Below are positions 23,501 to 31,803 of a stretch of DNA of 49,565 bases, piece after piece (the stretch's first letter is position 1; each line of letters opens with the position of its first letter). The DNA lies in assembly GCA_934096815.1 (NCBI GenBank), contig CAKOMY010000008.1, positions 1-49,565 on the forward strand. Reading direction: 5' to 3'. Made by a program: the position numbers and the translations under genes. The notes under the pieces were generated by a model. It saw only the letters and a program-made list of their open reading frames with translations. It made no database searches and was not told the DNA's origin. Source of the stretch: an uncultured Bacilli bacterium (GTDB lineage Bacteria > Bacillota_I > Bacilli_A > RF39 > UBA660).

Positions 23501-24127
23501 ATGGACGAAAAGAAATTAACTAAAAAACAAAAAGTTGTACTTCAATATATAAAGAAATATGTTGTAAGTCATGGATATGCACCAACTGTTAGAGAAATAT
23601 GTCAGGGATTAAACCTTTCTAGCCCAGCGACAGTTCATTCTCATTTATCTCAGTTGGAAGGTAAAGGATTTATTAGAAAAGGTAAAGGAAAATTTAGAAC
23701 AATTGAAGTTTTATGTGAAAATGAATATGTTCCTAAAAATGAAGAGGTTGTTAAGGTACCTTTATTAGGAAAAGTTACAGCAGGAACACCAATTGAGGCT
23801 ATTGAAAATCCGAATGAATATTTTTCACTACCAATCGAATTGGTACCACCTAAAGAGACTATTTTTACTCTTAAAGTATCAGGTGAAAGTATGATAAATG
23901 CTGGGATTTTAGATGGAGATATAGTTATTGTACAAAAGCAAAGAGTTGCTAGAAATGGTGAAATAATTGTTGCAATGACTGAGGAAAATGAGGTTACATT
24001 AAAGAGATATTATAAAGAAGATGGACATATCAGATTACAACCAGAAAATGATACGATGGCGCCAATTATTTTACCTAATTGTACTATTTTAGGTAAAGCA
24101 ATAGGACTTTATAGAAAGATAAATTAA
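23501..24127 (+). CDS. lexA: SOS repressor LexA
   Basis: 208 residues. Represses DNA-damage genes until RecA filaments trigger self-cleavage. N-terminal winged helix (TKKQKVVLQYIKKY, REICQGLNLSSPATVHSHLSQLEGKGFIRK), cleavage site A94-G95 in KVTAGTP, catalytic Ser130 (VSGESM) and Lys168 (EVTLKRYY). The recognition helix resembles Bacillus LexA, which fits the AAC-N4-GTT type operators in the divergent promoter region. Confidence 0.98.
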   Translation: MDEKKLTKKQKVVLQYIKKYVVSHGYAPTVREICQGLNLSSPATVHSHLSQLEGKGFIRKGKGKFRTIEVLCENEYVPKNEEVVKVPLLGKVTAGTPIEAIENPNEYFSLPIELVPPKETIFTLKVSGESMINAGILDGDIVIVQKQRVARNGEIIVAMTEENEVTLKRYYKEDGHIRLQPENDTMAPIILPNCTILGKAIGLYRKIN

Positions 24128-24182
24128 AAAAGAAAAGTAATTTAACTTATTAAATTTAAGTTTTATTACTTTTCTTTTTTTG
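24126..24182. terminator. Bidirectional terminator between lexA and the DUF2974 hydrolase
   Basis: Arms AGAAAAGTAAT (24131-24141) and ATTACTTTTCT (24165-24175) with an inner AACTT/AAGTT pairing, A-run on the left and T-run on the right. Confidence 0.85.
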
Positions 24183-25194
24183 GACTTACTAATTCGTTTC
24201 CTAATATTGTTAAAATTTTAATAAAATAATCCTTGGTGTTTTTATCAATATCTTTGATATTTAAAATTATGTTATAAATTTCTTTAATGTTCAATTTTGC
24301 TTTTTTATTATCAACTAAATAATTTATGATAGCATCAAAAGTTTTTTGCAAATCATTTTGATTTATTTTTGAAAAACCACTTGTAGTTATATCATGCAAT
24401 TTTGTGGAAAAGGAGCTTGAATTTTGTTTAATAAACGCTTCACCAAATAAAATCCATGAATATGGGTAATGAACTTTTATTCCCATTCCATTTGATTTAA
24501 TATAAGTATAATTATCGTTATAAAGCAAACTTCCTACAAAAGAATCACTTGGTAAATAATTATGTAATTTAGGTGATATTTTCCGATATTTTTTGGATAA
24601 ATATTCATCTTTTCTTAAACCAGGGCCATCAAAATTATCTATTCTTTTAATTTTATTATATATAGTATTTTTACATTCCATAGCACTAACTATGGCTAAA
24701 TTACCACCTTTAGAATGTCCATTAACAAATATATTATTTCCTTTTATTTTATTTAAATAATTAATTGCATATTGTTGAGTAACTGTTGGATAAGTGTAAG
24801 CTATTTTTAAATTTTCAATCCAACTTATCATGGAATCATCTGATCCTCTAAATGATACAATAGTGTTTTTTTGAATAGAATAAGTTGTGGCACAAAACTG
24901 AGTTTCAGTATTTAAAATATATTCAGAATTTGTAATATATAAATCTTTATATCTTGGTAATTCAAGTAGTTTCTTTAATAAATCAAATGATTTTTGACTT
25001 GATTTACTTTGGAGGGAGGTTTCTTTATTTTGATCAATATAATTATAAAAATCTAATAAATTATACTTTTTGTTAAATGATTCAAAAGGCAAATAGGATA
25101 AAAGTGAACATATTAAATTATCCTGAACATTCCAATTAATGTTATCTACACCTATTTCGCCATAATATTTTAAGTAGTCATATATTGTGTACAT
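24166..25194 (-). CDS. Mbeg1-like (DUF2974) alpha/beta hydrolase
   Basis: 342 residues. Nucleophile elbow VNGHSKGGNLAIV with S161, and upstream IVSFRGSDDSMISWIENL, the pattern of the DUF2974 lipase-like family common in gut Firmicutes. NFDGPGL follows, also typical. Function in these bacteria is not established. No signal peptide, so cytosolic. It is last in a probable three-gene unit with the genes at 25209 and 25411, separated by only 14 bases from the former. Confidence 0.85.
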   Translation of the reverse strand: MYTIYDYLKYYGEIGVDNINWNVQDNLICSLLSYLPFESFNKKYNLLDFYNYIDQNKETSLQSKSSQKSFDLLKKLLELPRYKDLYITNSEYILNTETQFCATTYSIQKNTIVSFRGSDDSMISWIENLKIAYTYPTVTQQYAINYLNKIKGNNIFVNGHSKGGNLAIVSAMECKNTIYNKIKRIDNFDGPGLRKDEYLSKKYRKISPKLHNYLPSDSFVGSLLYNDNYTYIKSNGMGIKVHYPYSWILFGEAFIKQNSSSFSTKLHDITTSGFSKINQNDLQKTFDAIINYLVDNKKAKLNIKEIYNIILNIKDIDKNTKDYFIKILTILGNELVSPKKEK

Positions 25195-25208
25195 TAAATA
25201 AATCTCCT

Positions 25209-25421
25209 TTAAGCATTTTCACTTAACAAAGGAGCTAAATAACTAATTAATTCTTTATCGGTAATAATTTCTAAATCCCCATTAATAATTTTTCCATAAA
25301 AATATTTTATGTCGTTATCTAACTTACCTAAATAACAATATGTTTCATTATTATATTCTATTTTACTTACTATAACATATTTATCGTCATTATCTAAAGT
25401 TATAATATATTTATCTTCCAC
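25209..25421 (-). CDS. Small DUF1292-like protein
   Basis: 70 residues, beta-rich: EDKYIITLDNDDKYVIVSKIEYNNETYCYLGKL then DLEIITDKELISYL. The repeat-like strand pattern resembles the DUF1292/YrzB proteins of Firmicutes, function unknown. Overlaps the upstream gene's end by 11 bases. Confidence 0.6.
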   Translation of the reverse strand: MEDKYIITLDNDDKYVIVSKIEYNNETYCYLGKLDNDIKYFYGKIINGDLEIITDKELISYLAPLLSENA

Positions 25422-25866
25422 TATATCTTACTCCTCTATTACAATTTATATAATTTTGTTTGTCATATTTGTCCTTATATATTTCAACTATATTATCATA
25501 TAAACCAGGATATTCTGATTCTAAAAAAGAACGATACCTTCTTTCATCTCCTGATATTATCAATCTTTTTATTTTTTTGTACTTTCTAATATCATCATTC
25601 ATTTCTATTGCATTCTTAAAATTTCCATATATGCTTCCCACTGATATAACTGTTAAAATTGTAAATAAGATTGGTTTAGATAGACTAATAAAATTAATGT
25701 CAACTACATCACCAGCAGTTATGTATGCACAAGATGACAGCAAAAGAGTTATTCCAATATTTACGACTAATGAAACTTTTTGTTTTAGTTTGTTTCTTTC
25801 TGTTTCATCTATTAATCTGTCATAATAATCAATTGCTTTATCTATTCTTTTTATTTTCATTCTCAT
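25411..25866 (-). CDS. Two-helix membrane protein, unknown
   Basis: 151 residues. A basic helical N-terminus, then two hydrophobic helices (SLVVNIGITLLLSSCAYITA and ILFTILTVISVGSIYG, about 32-51 and 66-83), then a charged C-terminal half with YRSFLESEYPGLYDNIVEIY. AGGTGAT lies before the ATG. No family recognised. Confidence 0.65.
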   Translation of the reverse strand: MRMKIKRIDKAIDYYDRLIDETERNKLKQKVSLVVNIGITLLLSSCAYITAGDVVDINFISLSKPILFTILTVISVGSIYGNFKNAIEMNDDIRKYKKIKRLIISGDERRYRSFLESEYPGLYDNIVEIYKDKYDKQNYINCNRGVRYSGR

Positions 25867-26009
25867 TTAATGCATCACCTATTTTAATGTTATCATAAAT
25901 AAATAGAGAAATAATTATATACTTAATATGTTTACAAAATAAATGTAAAGTAATAACTTGATATTAGATTAGTAGTACTTTATAATTAGGTAAATGGAGT
26001 ATTTAGAAA

Positions 26010-26591
26010 ATGACAAATGAATATATAAGAAATAAATTATTAGATAATTTTACTGGAAATCTTGGTTATGTTTTTGATACACCAAGTAAAATTATATGTA
26101 TTGTTGATACTAAGATGATAATGAAGAGACAAAAAAGAGATAATCCTATTATTAAATTAAATTTGGAAGGAATTACAGATAGTAATAAGAGTTCAGCAAA
26201 AGAATTTGGAATTGATAAACCTTTTATGTATGTAATAGATTCCTTAATATTAGATAATAATTACTTATATATTAAAGCAAATAATTGCGATGTAGTAATT
26301 GGAAGTAGTTATTTAAAAATGACGTGTATGTGTAATATTTATAATGGTAATCTTTTCTTAGTTAATTCAAAATTATCCGGACATAATACTAATATAACAA
26401 CTGAAAATTTAATAATGGAAAGGTCAATAATTGAATCTAATGAAGTTAAATTAGATGTGAATAATAAATTAGATTTAACGGAAAGTTTAATTGATGGTAA
26501 AAATGTATTTACTAATTATAAAGCAAAACTTTCTACAGATAATTCTAAAATTAAGGCTGGATTTTATCTAACATTTAAGGAAAAAATTTAA
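26010..26591 (+). CDS. Hypothetical 193-residue protein
   Basis: No family recognised. From about residue 70 it shows regularly spaced short strands (SLILDNNYLYIKANNCDVVI, NIYNGNLFLVNSKLSGH, NLIMERSIIESNEVKLDV), as in small right-handed beta-helix or bactofilin-like proteins, but I cannot confirm it. No signal peptide. TGGAGTATTT precedes the ATG. The divergent gap 25867-26009 shows nothing else. Confidence 0.6.
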   Translation: MTNEYIRNKLLDNFTGNLGYVFDTPSKIICIVDTKMIMKRQKRDNPIIKLNLEGITDSNKSSAKEFGIDKPFMYVIDSLILDNNYLYIKANNCDVVIGSSYLKMTCMCNIYNGNLFLVNSKLSGHNTNITTENLIMERSIIESNEVKLDVNNKLDLTESLIDGKNVFTNYKAKLSTDNSKIKAGFYLTFKEKI

Positions 26592-26606
26592 AAGTTTTCC
26601 AAGAAA

Positions 26607-26636
26607 AAAATGGTTAACAATTAAGTTAGCCATTTT
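26607..26636. terminator. Bidirectional terminator before the rhomboid gene
   Basis: AAAATGGTTAAC / GTTAGCCATTTT with a 6-base loop; T-rich on both exits. Confidence 0.85.
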
Positions 26637-27753
26637 ACTTTATTAATAAATAAATTAAGAATACTAAATAGATTGATAAAATAATATATCCATTAATTTT
26701 AGTTGATTTTTGAGTTTTATTATCGATTCCTAGAGCCATAGTTATAAAGATTCCACCAATAAGTCCACCAATGTGAGCCCAATTATCAATTCCACTAAAG
26801 GTAAAACCTATAAGTAAGTTAAGTACTATAATAGGAACTATTTCTTTAAGTAGAACAGATCCTAAATATAATCTATAATTCATTCCAAAATATAGTAAAC
26901 TTCCTAATAATCCAAAGATAGCACCAGATGCACCTAGTGAATAACTATTAGTTAATATGCATGATAATAAAGAACCGGATAATCCACTAATTAAATAGAT
27001 AAGCAAGTATTTCCATTTACCTAAAAATGTTTCTAATTGATTACCTATAACATATAATGAATACATATTTACAACTAGATGATAAATTGATCCATGCATA
27101 AATATAGAGGTAATTAAACGATATATTTCACCATTTCTTACTCCATATGGATCTAATATTAAAGCATTAAATAAGTTATCATTAAACATTGTTAAGATAA
27201 ACACTATAACGTTTAATATAATTAATATATTAGTAACAATAATTTTTTTAGGAGCAAATATACTCTCAAATCGTTCATTTTTTTCAGCACTTTTTGTGTT
27301 AATATCATTAGTAATATTTATAAATGTATCAAATGAATTATCTTTCTTTAAAGATACTGTTTTTAATTTAGGAAAGATCCCAGCAATATTATTGTCACTT
27401 CTTAAATCCTTTAAATCAGTTATTTTATAATTATTAATGGTTTTAGAATTTGTTAAATCAACATTATCGCCTACATCTAGTAAAAGATTTAAAGTTTTCA
27501 TATTAAATGTTAATGTTTTTTGTTTAATTTGTTTGGTTACATTCTTTATTTTATAGTTATCGAACGCTAATTGATCGTTATTATGAATGTAGTTAGAATT
27601 AATACGAATCACTTTATATGGTGCTTCTAAATTTTCTAACCATATTTCATTTTTAACACCATTAACTATCATTGGTTCATAGTTTTCTTCAGTTATAAAG
27701 TAATGAACTAATTTCATTATTAATTCTTCTTTGGGATCCATATAATTATTCAT
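26635..27753 (-). CDS. Rhomboid-family intramembrane serine protease
   Basis: 372 residues. N-terminal soluble domain (1-165), then six or seven membrane helices with the rhomboid core: MHGSIYHLVVNMYSLYVIG, catalytic S276 in GASGAIFGLLG and H327 in NWAHIGGLIGG. The layout (soluble N-domain plus membrane protease) resembles Bacillus GluP/YqgP, which cleaves membrane proteins and takes part in membrane quality control. Catalytic residues are intact. Confidence 0.93.
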   Translation of the reverse strand: MNNYMDPKEELIMKLVHYFITEENYEPMIVNGVKNEIWLENLEAPYKVIRINSNYIHNNDQLAFDNYKIKNVTKQIKQKTLTFNMKTLNLLLDVGDNVDLTNSKTINNYKITDLKDLRSDNNIAGIFPKLKTVSLKKDNSFDTFINITNDINTKSAEKNERFESIFAPKKIIVTNILIILNVIVFILTMFNDNLFNALILDPYGVRNGEIYRLITSIFMHGSIYHLVVNMYSLYVIGNQLETFLGKWKYLLIYLISGLSGSLLSCILTNSYSLGASGAIFGLLGSLLYFGMNYRLYLGSVLLKEIVPIIVLNLLIGFTFSGIDNWAHIGGLIGGIFITMALGIDNKTQKSTKINGYIILSIYLVFLIYLLIK

Positions 27754-27816
27754 TTCTTTTCACCTAATTTCATATAATATTTTATAACAAAAGGATTCGT
27801 TAGTAAAGGAGAAAAT

Positions 27817-28263
27817 ATGGTAAGAAAAATAGTATTCTTTGGAATTATTGTTTTAATGTGGAATTTAGGCTTAATTTTATTTCCTGTTGATTATGGTTAT
27901 TTAACAACTTTTAGACATTTAATTTACGTTAATTATGATATTTATCTTTTTATATGGGGATTAAATTCTTTATTTATTAGTTATTCTTTTTATAAGTTAT
28001 TCATTGATTTTGATTTAAATAATAATTATATATTTGTATTTTTAATTAATTATATATTTACCCAGGTATTTGGTATATTTTTCTTTGTTTTTAATAGTTT
28101 GATTTTAAGTATAGTTTGTATGTGCATAGTCGCAACTAGTAGTGTCTTAGTTTATCTAGAAGCAAAAAAAATAGATAGATATAGTTCTAAATTTGGAATT
28201 ATACCCATCATATTTAATGGAATAAATTTAATGTCTTTAATGGTTATGTTTATTCTAAACTAG
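27817..28263 (+). CDS. Four-helix membrane protein, unknown
   Basis: 148 residues, almost wholly hydrophobic with four or five helices (starting IVFFGIIVLMWNLGLILF). AAAGGAG lies 6 bases before the ATG. Convergent with rluD, with a 14-base overlap of the coding ends. No family recognised. Confidence 0.6.
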   Translation: MVRKIVFFGIIVLMWNLGLILFPVDYGYLTTFRHLIYVNYDIYLFIWGLNSLFISYSFYKLFIDFDLNNNYIFVFLINYIFTQVFGIFFFVFNSLILSIVCMCIVATSSVLVYLEAKKIDRYSSKFGIIPIIFNGINLMSLMVMFILN

Positions 28264-29140
28264 TTAAGGTATTTAGGAAGTCTTGAAATTCTTTAGGTAA
28301 TGGGGCTGTAAAATGAAGATGTTCTTTAGTTATTGGATGATAAAAATCAATTTCTCTTGAATGAAGGAATTGACCAAATGGAGTGCATTTCATTTTAGTG
28401 TATACGGGATCATTATAGATTGGATAACCAATATATTTCATATGAACTCTTATTTGATGAGTCCTTCCAGTTTCTAATTTTAAATTTATTAATGTATATC
28501 CTTTATATCTTTTTAATACGTTAAAATGAGTGATAGCATTTTTACTATTTTGTTTAGTAACTGTGTAACGTTTACGGTCACTTGGATCACGGCCAATGGG
28601 AGCATCAATTAATCCTTCAGAAGTATCTAACTCTCCTATTACTAATGCTGTATAATATCTATGAATATCTTTATTTTTAAATGCTTCAGCAAGTAATTCA
28701 TGTGATTTATTATTTTTAGCAACAACCATTAAACCGCTTGTATCTTTGTCAATGCGGTGAACAATTCCAGGGCGCGTTTTACTGCCATCACTTAAATTAG
28801 TAGTATATCCCATAAGAGCATTTACTAGAGTATGTTCTTGATTACCATTTCCAGGATGAACTACCATTCCACTTGGTTTATTTATTATCATTAAATCATT
28901 ATCTTCATAAACAATGTCTAATTTAATATTTTCTGGTAAAATATCAGTTTCTTCTTTAAAATTATCATCTATTAAAACTGTGTCATTAAGTTCTAATTTA
29001 TAACTTGCTTTAGTTTTTTTATCATTTACTTTAATATTCTCATTATCAATCATTTTTTGAATAATGGTACGAGAATAATCTAAATTTTCACTTAAATATT
29101 TATCAATTCTTTTTCCAACGTTTTCTTCACTTATTATCAT
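28250..29140 (-). CDS. rluD: 23S rRNA pseudouridine synthase, RluD type
   Basis: 296 residues. N-terminal S4 RNA-binding domain (about 1-65, NVGKRIDKYLSENLDYSR) and catalytic domain with RPGIVHRIDKDTSGLMVVAKN, where the Asp of HRIDKDTSG attacks uridine. YIGYPIYNDPVY is also typical. In Bacillus the same gene (ylyB) follows lspA, as here. Its start overlaps the lspA stop by 14 bases, so translation is probably coupled. Confidence 0.93.
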   Translation of the reverse strand: MIISEENVGKRIDKYLSENLDYSRTIIQKMIDNENIKVNDKKTKASYKLELNDTVLIDDNFKEETDILPENIKLDIVYEDNDLMIINKPSGMVVHPGNGNQEHTLVNALMGYTTNLSDGSKTRPGIVHRIDKDTSGLMVVAKNNKSHELLAEAFKNKDIHRYYTALVIGELDTSEGLIDAPIGRDPSDRKRYTVTKQNSKNAITHFNVLKRYKGYTLINLKLETGRTHQIRVHMKYIGYPIYNDPVYTKMKCTPFGQFLHSREIDFYHPITKEHLHFTAPLPKEFQDFLNTLTSLE

Positions 29141-29570
29141 TTTTATCCTCTTTTATTGTTTTTATTATTATTAGAAATATACCTAAACATATACAAATAT
29201 CACTGATGTTAAATATAGGAAAATTATAATTAAAGATTCTAAAATCTAGGAAATCTCTAACATAACCAAAGATTAAACGATCTATTAGATTACCTATTAT
29301 TCCACCAAGTAATATGTAAAATGAGATATTTTTTTCAATATATTTATTTATTAAATAAATAGCTATTAATGTTACACAAATAAACAATAAATTATAACCT
29401 GATAGAATACTAAAGGCTGCTCCATTGTTATGAGCATTAGTAAAATAAAAAAAATTTTTAATAATTTGAATTGATTTTAGATAATTTATATTTTGATTAA
29501 TTAAAAATTTTGTTAACTGATCTATAATTATAACTAGAAACGTTACAAGGATATATTTCTTTTTTTTCAT
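29127..29570 (-). CDS. lspA: Signal peptidase II, prolipoprotein-processing
   Basis: 147 residues from ATG 29570; a GTG three codons earlier also fits the frame. Four membrane helices; LspA motifs DQLTKFLI, FTNAHNNGAAFSIL and the catalytic aspartates in GNLIDR and FNISDI. Cleaves the signal peptide of lipidated prolipoproteins in the membrane. Operon with rluD. Confidence 0.95.
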   Translation of the reverse strand: MKKKKYILVTFLVIIIDQLTKFLINQNINYLKSIQIIKNFFYFTNAHNNGAAFSILSGYNLLFICVTLIAIYLINKYIEKNISFYILLGGIIGNLIDRLIFGYVRDFLDFRIFNYNFPIFNISDICICLGIFLIIIKTIKEDKNDNK

Positions 29571-29597
29571 ATTAATCACATGAATATTATACTTGGT

Positions 29598-29819
29598 TTA
29601 TTTTAAATTTACAAGTATTACGTCGGAACCGATTTTGGTAATGGATGAATAATCAATCTTGTATTCGGATGCAGAAAATTTTTTTATCATTTTTAGAGAA
29701 CCCACAACAAAATAGTTAATGGAGCCATCTTCTTTTACGTCTATATCAATTATTTTGCCTAGGTTAGCACCTGTATTTTGATTTATGATATCTTTATTTT
29801 GCATATCGGATACTAGCAT
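29598..29819 (-). CDS. ylmC: YlmC/YmxH-family sporulation-associated PRC-barrel protein
   Basis: 73 residues. LVSDMQNKDIINQNTGANLGKIIDIDVKEDGSINYFVVG is the pattern of the YlmC/YmxH PRC-barrel family. In Bacillus ylmC lies downstream of sigG; the same order here supports the call. Function not known in detail. GGTGATATATT lies upstream. Confidence 0.85.
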   Translation of the reverse strand: MLVSDMQNKDIINQNTGANLGKIIDIDVKEDGSINYFVVGSLKMIKKFSASEYKIDYSSITKIGSDVILVNLK

Positions 29820-29844
29820 AATATATCACCAATTAATTATATGT

Positions 29845-30618
29845 TTATCTTAAATACTTTTTCATATTATTGATGGCATTTTTTTCGATACGTGATACTT
29901 GGGCTTGTGATACTCCTAGGTCGGCTGCAATTTCTAACTGGGTTTTACCATAAATATATCTAGCATAAAGAACATTTCTTTCTCTTAAGTTTATTTGATT
30001 TAAGGCACCATTTAAAGATATTGTATCATTTTGATCAATTAAATCTTTTTTACTTGATAACTGATCTTCTAGGTAAATTGTATCTCCTCCATCATTATAA
30101 ATTGGTTCAGAAATTGATACTGGCTCTATTAATGATTCTAAAGCAAGAGATAAATCATATTCAGTAATATTTAATTCATGACATATTTGTTTATTTGATG
30201 GTTCGATGCCATTTTTAAGTAAATAATTTTCTTTATATTTTAGAATTTGATAGGCTGTATCTTTAATACTTCTAGATATTCTTACAACACTTGACTCTCT
30301 AATAAATCTTTTAACTTCACCTAAAATAAGAGGTACAGCATAAGTTGAAAATCGAACATCATAATCAAGTGAAAAATTATCTACTGCTTTAATTAAGCCA
30401 ACTGTTCCAATTTGAAATAAATCATTCATGTCATATTTGCCACTATTATAATGTTTAATTACACTTAAAACTAATTTGAGGTTACCATTTACTATATCAT
30501 CTTTAGCAAGTTTATCTCCTTTTTGATATTTGTTAAATAAATTGATAGTTTCTTCATTCTTTAATACCTTTAATTTGTTTGTATCAATTCCAGTTATTTC
30601 TACTTTATATTTTCCCAA
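29845..30618 (-). CDS. sigG: Late forespore sigma factor SigG
   Basis: 257 residues. Directs forespore transcription after engulfment. N-terminal KVEITGIDTNKLKVLKNEE matches the sigG-specific leader, followed by region 2 (NGNLKLVLSVIKHY, DLFQIGTVGLIKAVDNF, FSTYAVPLILGEVKRFIRE), region 3 (VSISEPIYNDGGDTIYLEDQ) and region 4 (QLEIAADLGVSQAQVSRIEK). The start codon is TTG at 30618 with AGGAGAG before it; this weak start may keep early synthesis low. Separated from sigE by 492 bp, unlike the tight Bacillus arrangement. Confidence 0.95.
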   Translation of the reverse strand: MGKYKVEITGIDTNKLKVLKNEETINLFNKYQKGDKLAKDDIVNGNLKLVLSVIKHYNSGKYDMNDLFQIGTVGLIKAVDNFSLDYDVRFSTYAVPLILGEVKRFIRESSVVRISRSIKDTAYQILKYKENYLLKNGIEPSNKQICHELNITEYDLSLALESLIEPVSISEPIYNDGGDTIYLEDQLSSKKDLIDQNDTISLNGALNQINLRERNVLYARYIYGKTQLEIAADLGVSQAQVSRIEKNAINNMKKYLR

Positions 30619-30753
30619 AATAAATCTCTCCTCTAATTTATAGTGGAAAGATTTTAAAATGTTTATTCATACATAATTATTTATTTTTTCAAACGCAAGA
30701 GTTCAGCCTTTATTTGTAAGTTAAAATTTTAGCGAATATTCATATATTTTTTA

Positions 30754-30783
30754 TTGACTATTCTATAATCTATTTGATATATT
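30754..30783 (+). promoter_or_regulatory. Promoter of a short plus-strand RNA (toxin-like)
   Basis: TTGACT-18-TATATT in the sigG-sigE gap, pointing to a transcript of about 235 nt ending at 31025. Confidence 0.7.
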
Positions 30784-30807
30784 AATTTTCAGGAACATCT
30801 AATATGT

Positions 30808-30819
30808 TTAGGTGATTAC
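30808..30819 (+). repeat. Inverted-repeat arm, 5' side of the toxin-like RNA
   Basis: TTAGGTGATTAC, exact inverse of 30986-30997. Allows 5'-3' pairing within the plus RNA and gives complementarity to the minus RNA. Confidence 0.9.
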
Positions 30820-30855
30820 TCCATATCTTTAATAATTAAAGGAAGGAGTGATTTT

Positions 30856-30937
30856 ATGAGAAAAACCTGATTATCTAATTCTTTTTCTTATAATAATTAT
30901 TTTTATATTGTTATTTATTATAAATAAACTAATATAA
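30856..30937 (+). pseudogene. Small hydrophobic toxin-like peptide gene, interrupted by one base
   Basis: A strong AAGGAG site 7 bases before ATG 30856, but the frame stops after four codons (M-R-K-T). Removing one A from the five-A run gives a 26-residue peptide: MRKPDYLILFLIIIIF then ILLFIINKLI, ending at TAA 30935-30937. It would be one membrane helix with charged ends, the general form of type I toxins. It does not match Fst, TxpA or Ldr closely. Either inactivated or a sequence error. Confidence 0.5.
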
Positions 30938-30971
30938 AAAAATCACCATAAACTTTTGGGGGTTTTGGTGA
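30936..30971 (-). terminator. Terminator of the minus-strand antisense RNA
   Basis: Stem between 30943-30953 and 30962-30971 (TCACCATAAAC with GTTTTGGTGA, one bulge) followed by seven T on the minus strand. Confidence 0.75.
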
Positions 30972-30985
30972 AATTATCAAACATG

Positions 30986-30997
30986 GTAATCACCTAA
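30986..30997 (+). repeat. Inverted-repeat arm, 3' side of the toxin-like RNA
   Basis: GTAATCACCTAA, partner of 30808-30819; its last 7 bases also form the 5' arm of the plus-strand terminator. Confidence 0.9.
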
Positions 30998-31025
30998 CTA
31001 ACCAAAATTAGGTGTTCCTTTTTTA
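30991..31025 (+). terminator. Terminator of the toxin-like RNA
   Basis: CACCTAA / TTAGGTG stem (30991-30997, 31008-31014), then TTCC and six T. Confidence 0.75.
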
Positions 31026-31052
31026 TTTTATGTAAGTCTTACTCACATATTC

Positions 31053-31081
31053 ATTATAGCAAAAATTTAACGAATTTTCAA
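31053..31081 (-). promoter_or_regulatory. Strong promoter of the antisense RNA
   Basis: TTGAAA-17-TATAAT with extended TGC before the -10. One of the best promoters in the window, and it does not precede an ORF. Confidence 0.85.
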
Positions 31082-31110
31082 GATATTAAATTTACATAAA
31101 ACTACATATT

Positions 31111-31803
31111 TTACTTAACTTCCATTATTGTTTGAAGTTTTTTTATAACCTTTTTTTCAATACGTGATATATAAGACTGACTTATTCCCAACATGGCGGC
31201 CACTTCTTTTTGAGTGTATTCTTCATTATTGTTTAAACCATAGCGTAGAGTCATTATTTCTTTTTCACGATCGTTTAATTTAACTAATTCTTTTTTTAAT
31301 AAATCTTTATCTACTTTTAAAGAAAATTCATCAAATACGACATTATTATCGGTACCTAAAATATCCTCTAAATGTAATTCGTTACCTTCAGGATCATAGT
31401 TTATTGCATCTTCTAAAGAAACTTCTGTTTTTCTTTTTTTATTTTTACGAATATACATTAAAATTTCGTTGGCAATACAACGGGATGCATAAGTGGCTAA
31501 TCTAATATTTTTATCTGGTTTATAAGTTTCAATTCCTTTAATTAAACCAATAGATCCAATAGATACTAAATCTTCTAAGTCATAACCCGTACTTTCATAT
31601 TTTTTAGCTAAAAATACTACTAATCTAAGATTATGTTCTATAAGTTTATTTCTAGCTTGTATGTCGCCTTGTTTACTTTTAATAATTTCATCTAATTCTT
31701 CATCTTTTGATAAAGGTGGTGGCAATATATCTGCACTACCAACAAATAATAAACTATTATCTATTTTTAACAACTTAAATATTAAATCAATTAATTTTCT
31801 CAT
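31111..31803 (-). CDS. sigE: Mother-cell sigma factor SigE precursor
   Basis: 230 residues. Early mother-cell sigma factor, made inactive and activated by removal of its N-terminal pro-sequence by SpoIIGA. The pro-region MRKLIDLIFKLLKIDNSLLFVG precedes GSADILPPPLSKDEE, where processing occurs. Regions 2 (NLRLVVFLAKKYE, DLVSIGSIGLIKGIETY, LATYASRCIANEILMYIR) and 4 (REKEIMTLRYGL, YTQKEVAAMLGISQSYISRIEKK) are complete. The ATG overlaps the spoIIGA stop (TATG overlap), so they form one operon. Confidence 0.96.
   Translation of the reverse strand: MRKLIDLIFKLLKIDNSLLFVGSADILPPPLSKDEELDEIIKSKQGDIQARNKLIEHNLRLVVFLAKKYESTGYDLEDLVSIGSIGLIKGIETYKPDKNIRLATYASRCIANEILMYIRKNKKRKTEVSLEDAINYDPEGNELHLEDILGTDNNVVFDEFSLKVDKDLLKKELVKLNDREKEIMTLRYGLNNNEEYTQKEVAAMLGISQSYISRIEKKVIKKLQTIMEVK

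Larger units (their letters stand above)
30936..31046 (-). ncRNA. Predicted antisense RNA, about 110 nt
   Basis: A near-perfect promoter at 31053-31081 and a terminator at 30936-30971 define it. It overlaps the 3' part of the plus-strand RNA by about 90 nt and contains both TTAGGTG and CACCTAA, so it can pair with both ends of that RNA, as in par/fst-type antitoxins. No ORF with a ribosome site seen. Confidence 0.6.

Noticed and set aside
30856..30937. SpoVM-like 26-residue sporulation peptide
   Set aside because: Length matches but SpoVM is amphipathic with internal Lys/Arg and Pro; this one is a plain membrane helix flanked by antisense RNA signals.
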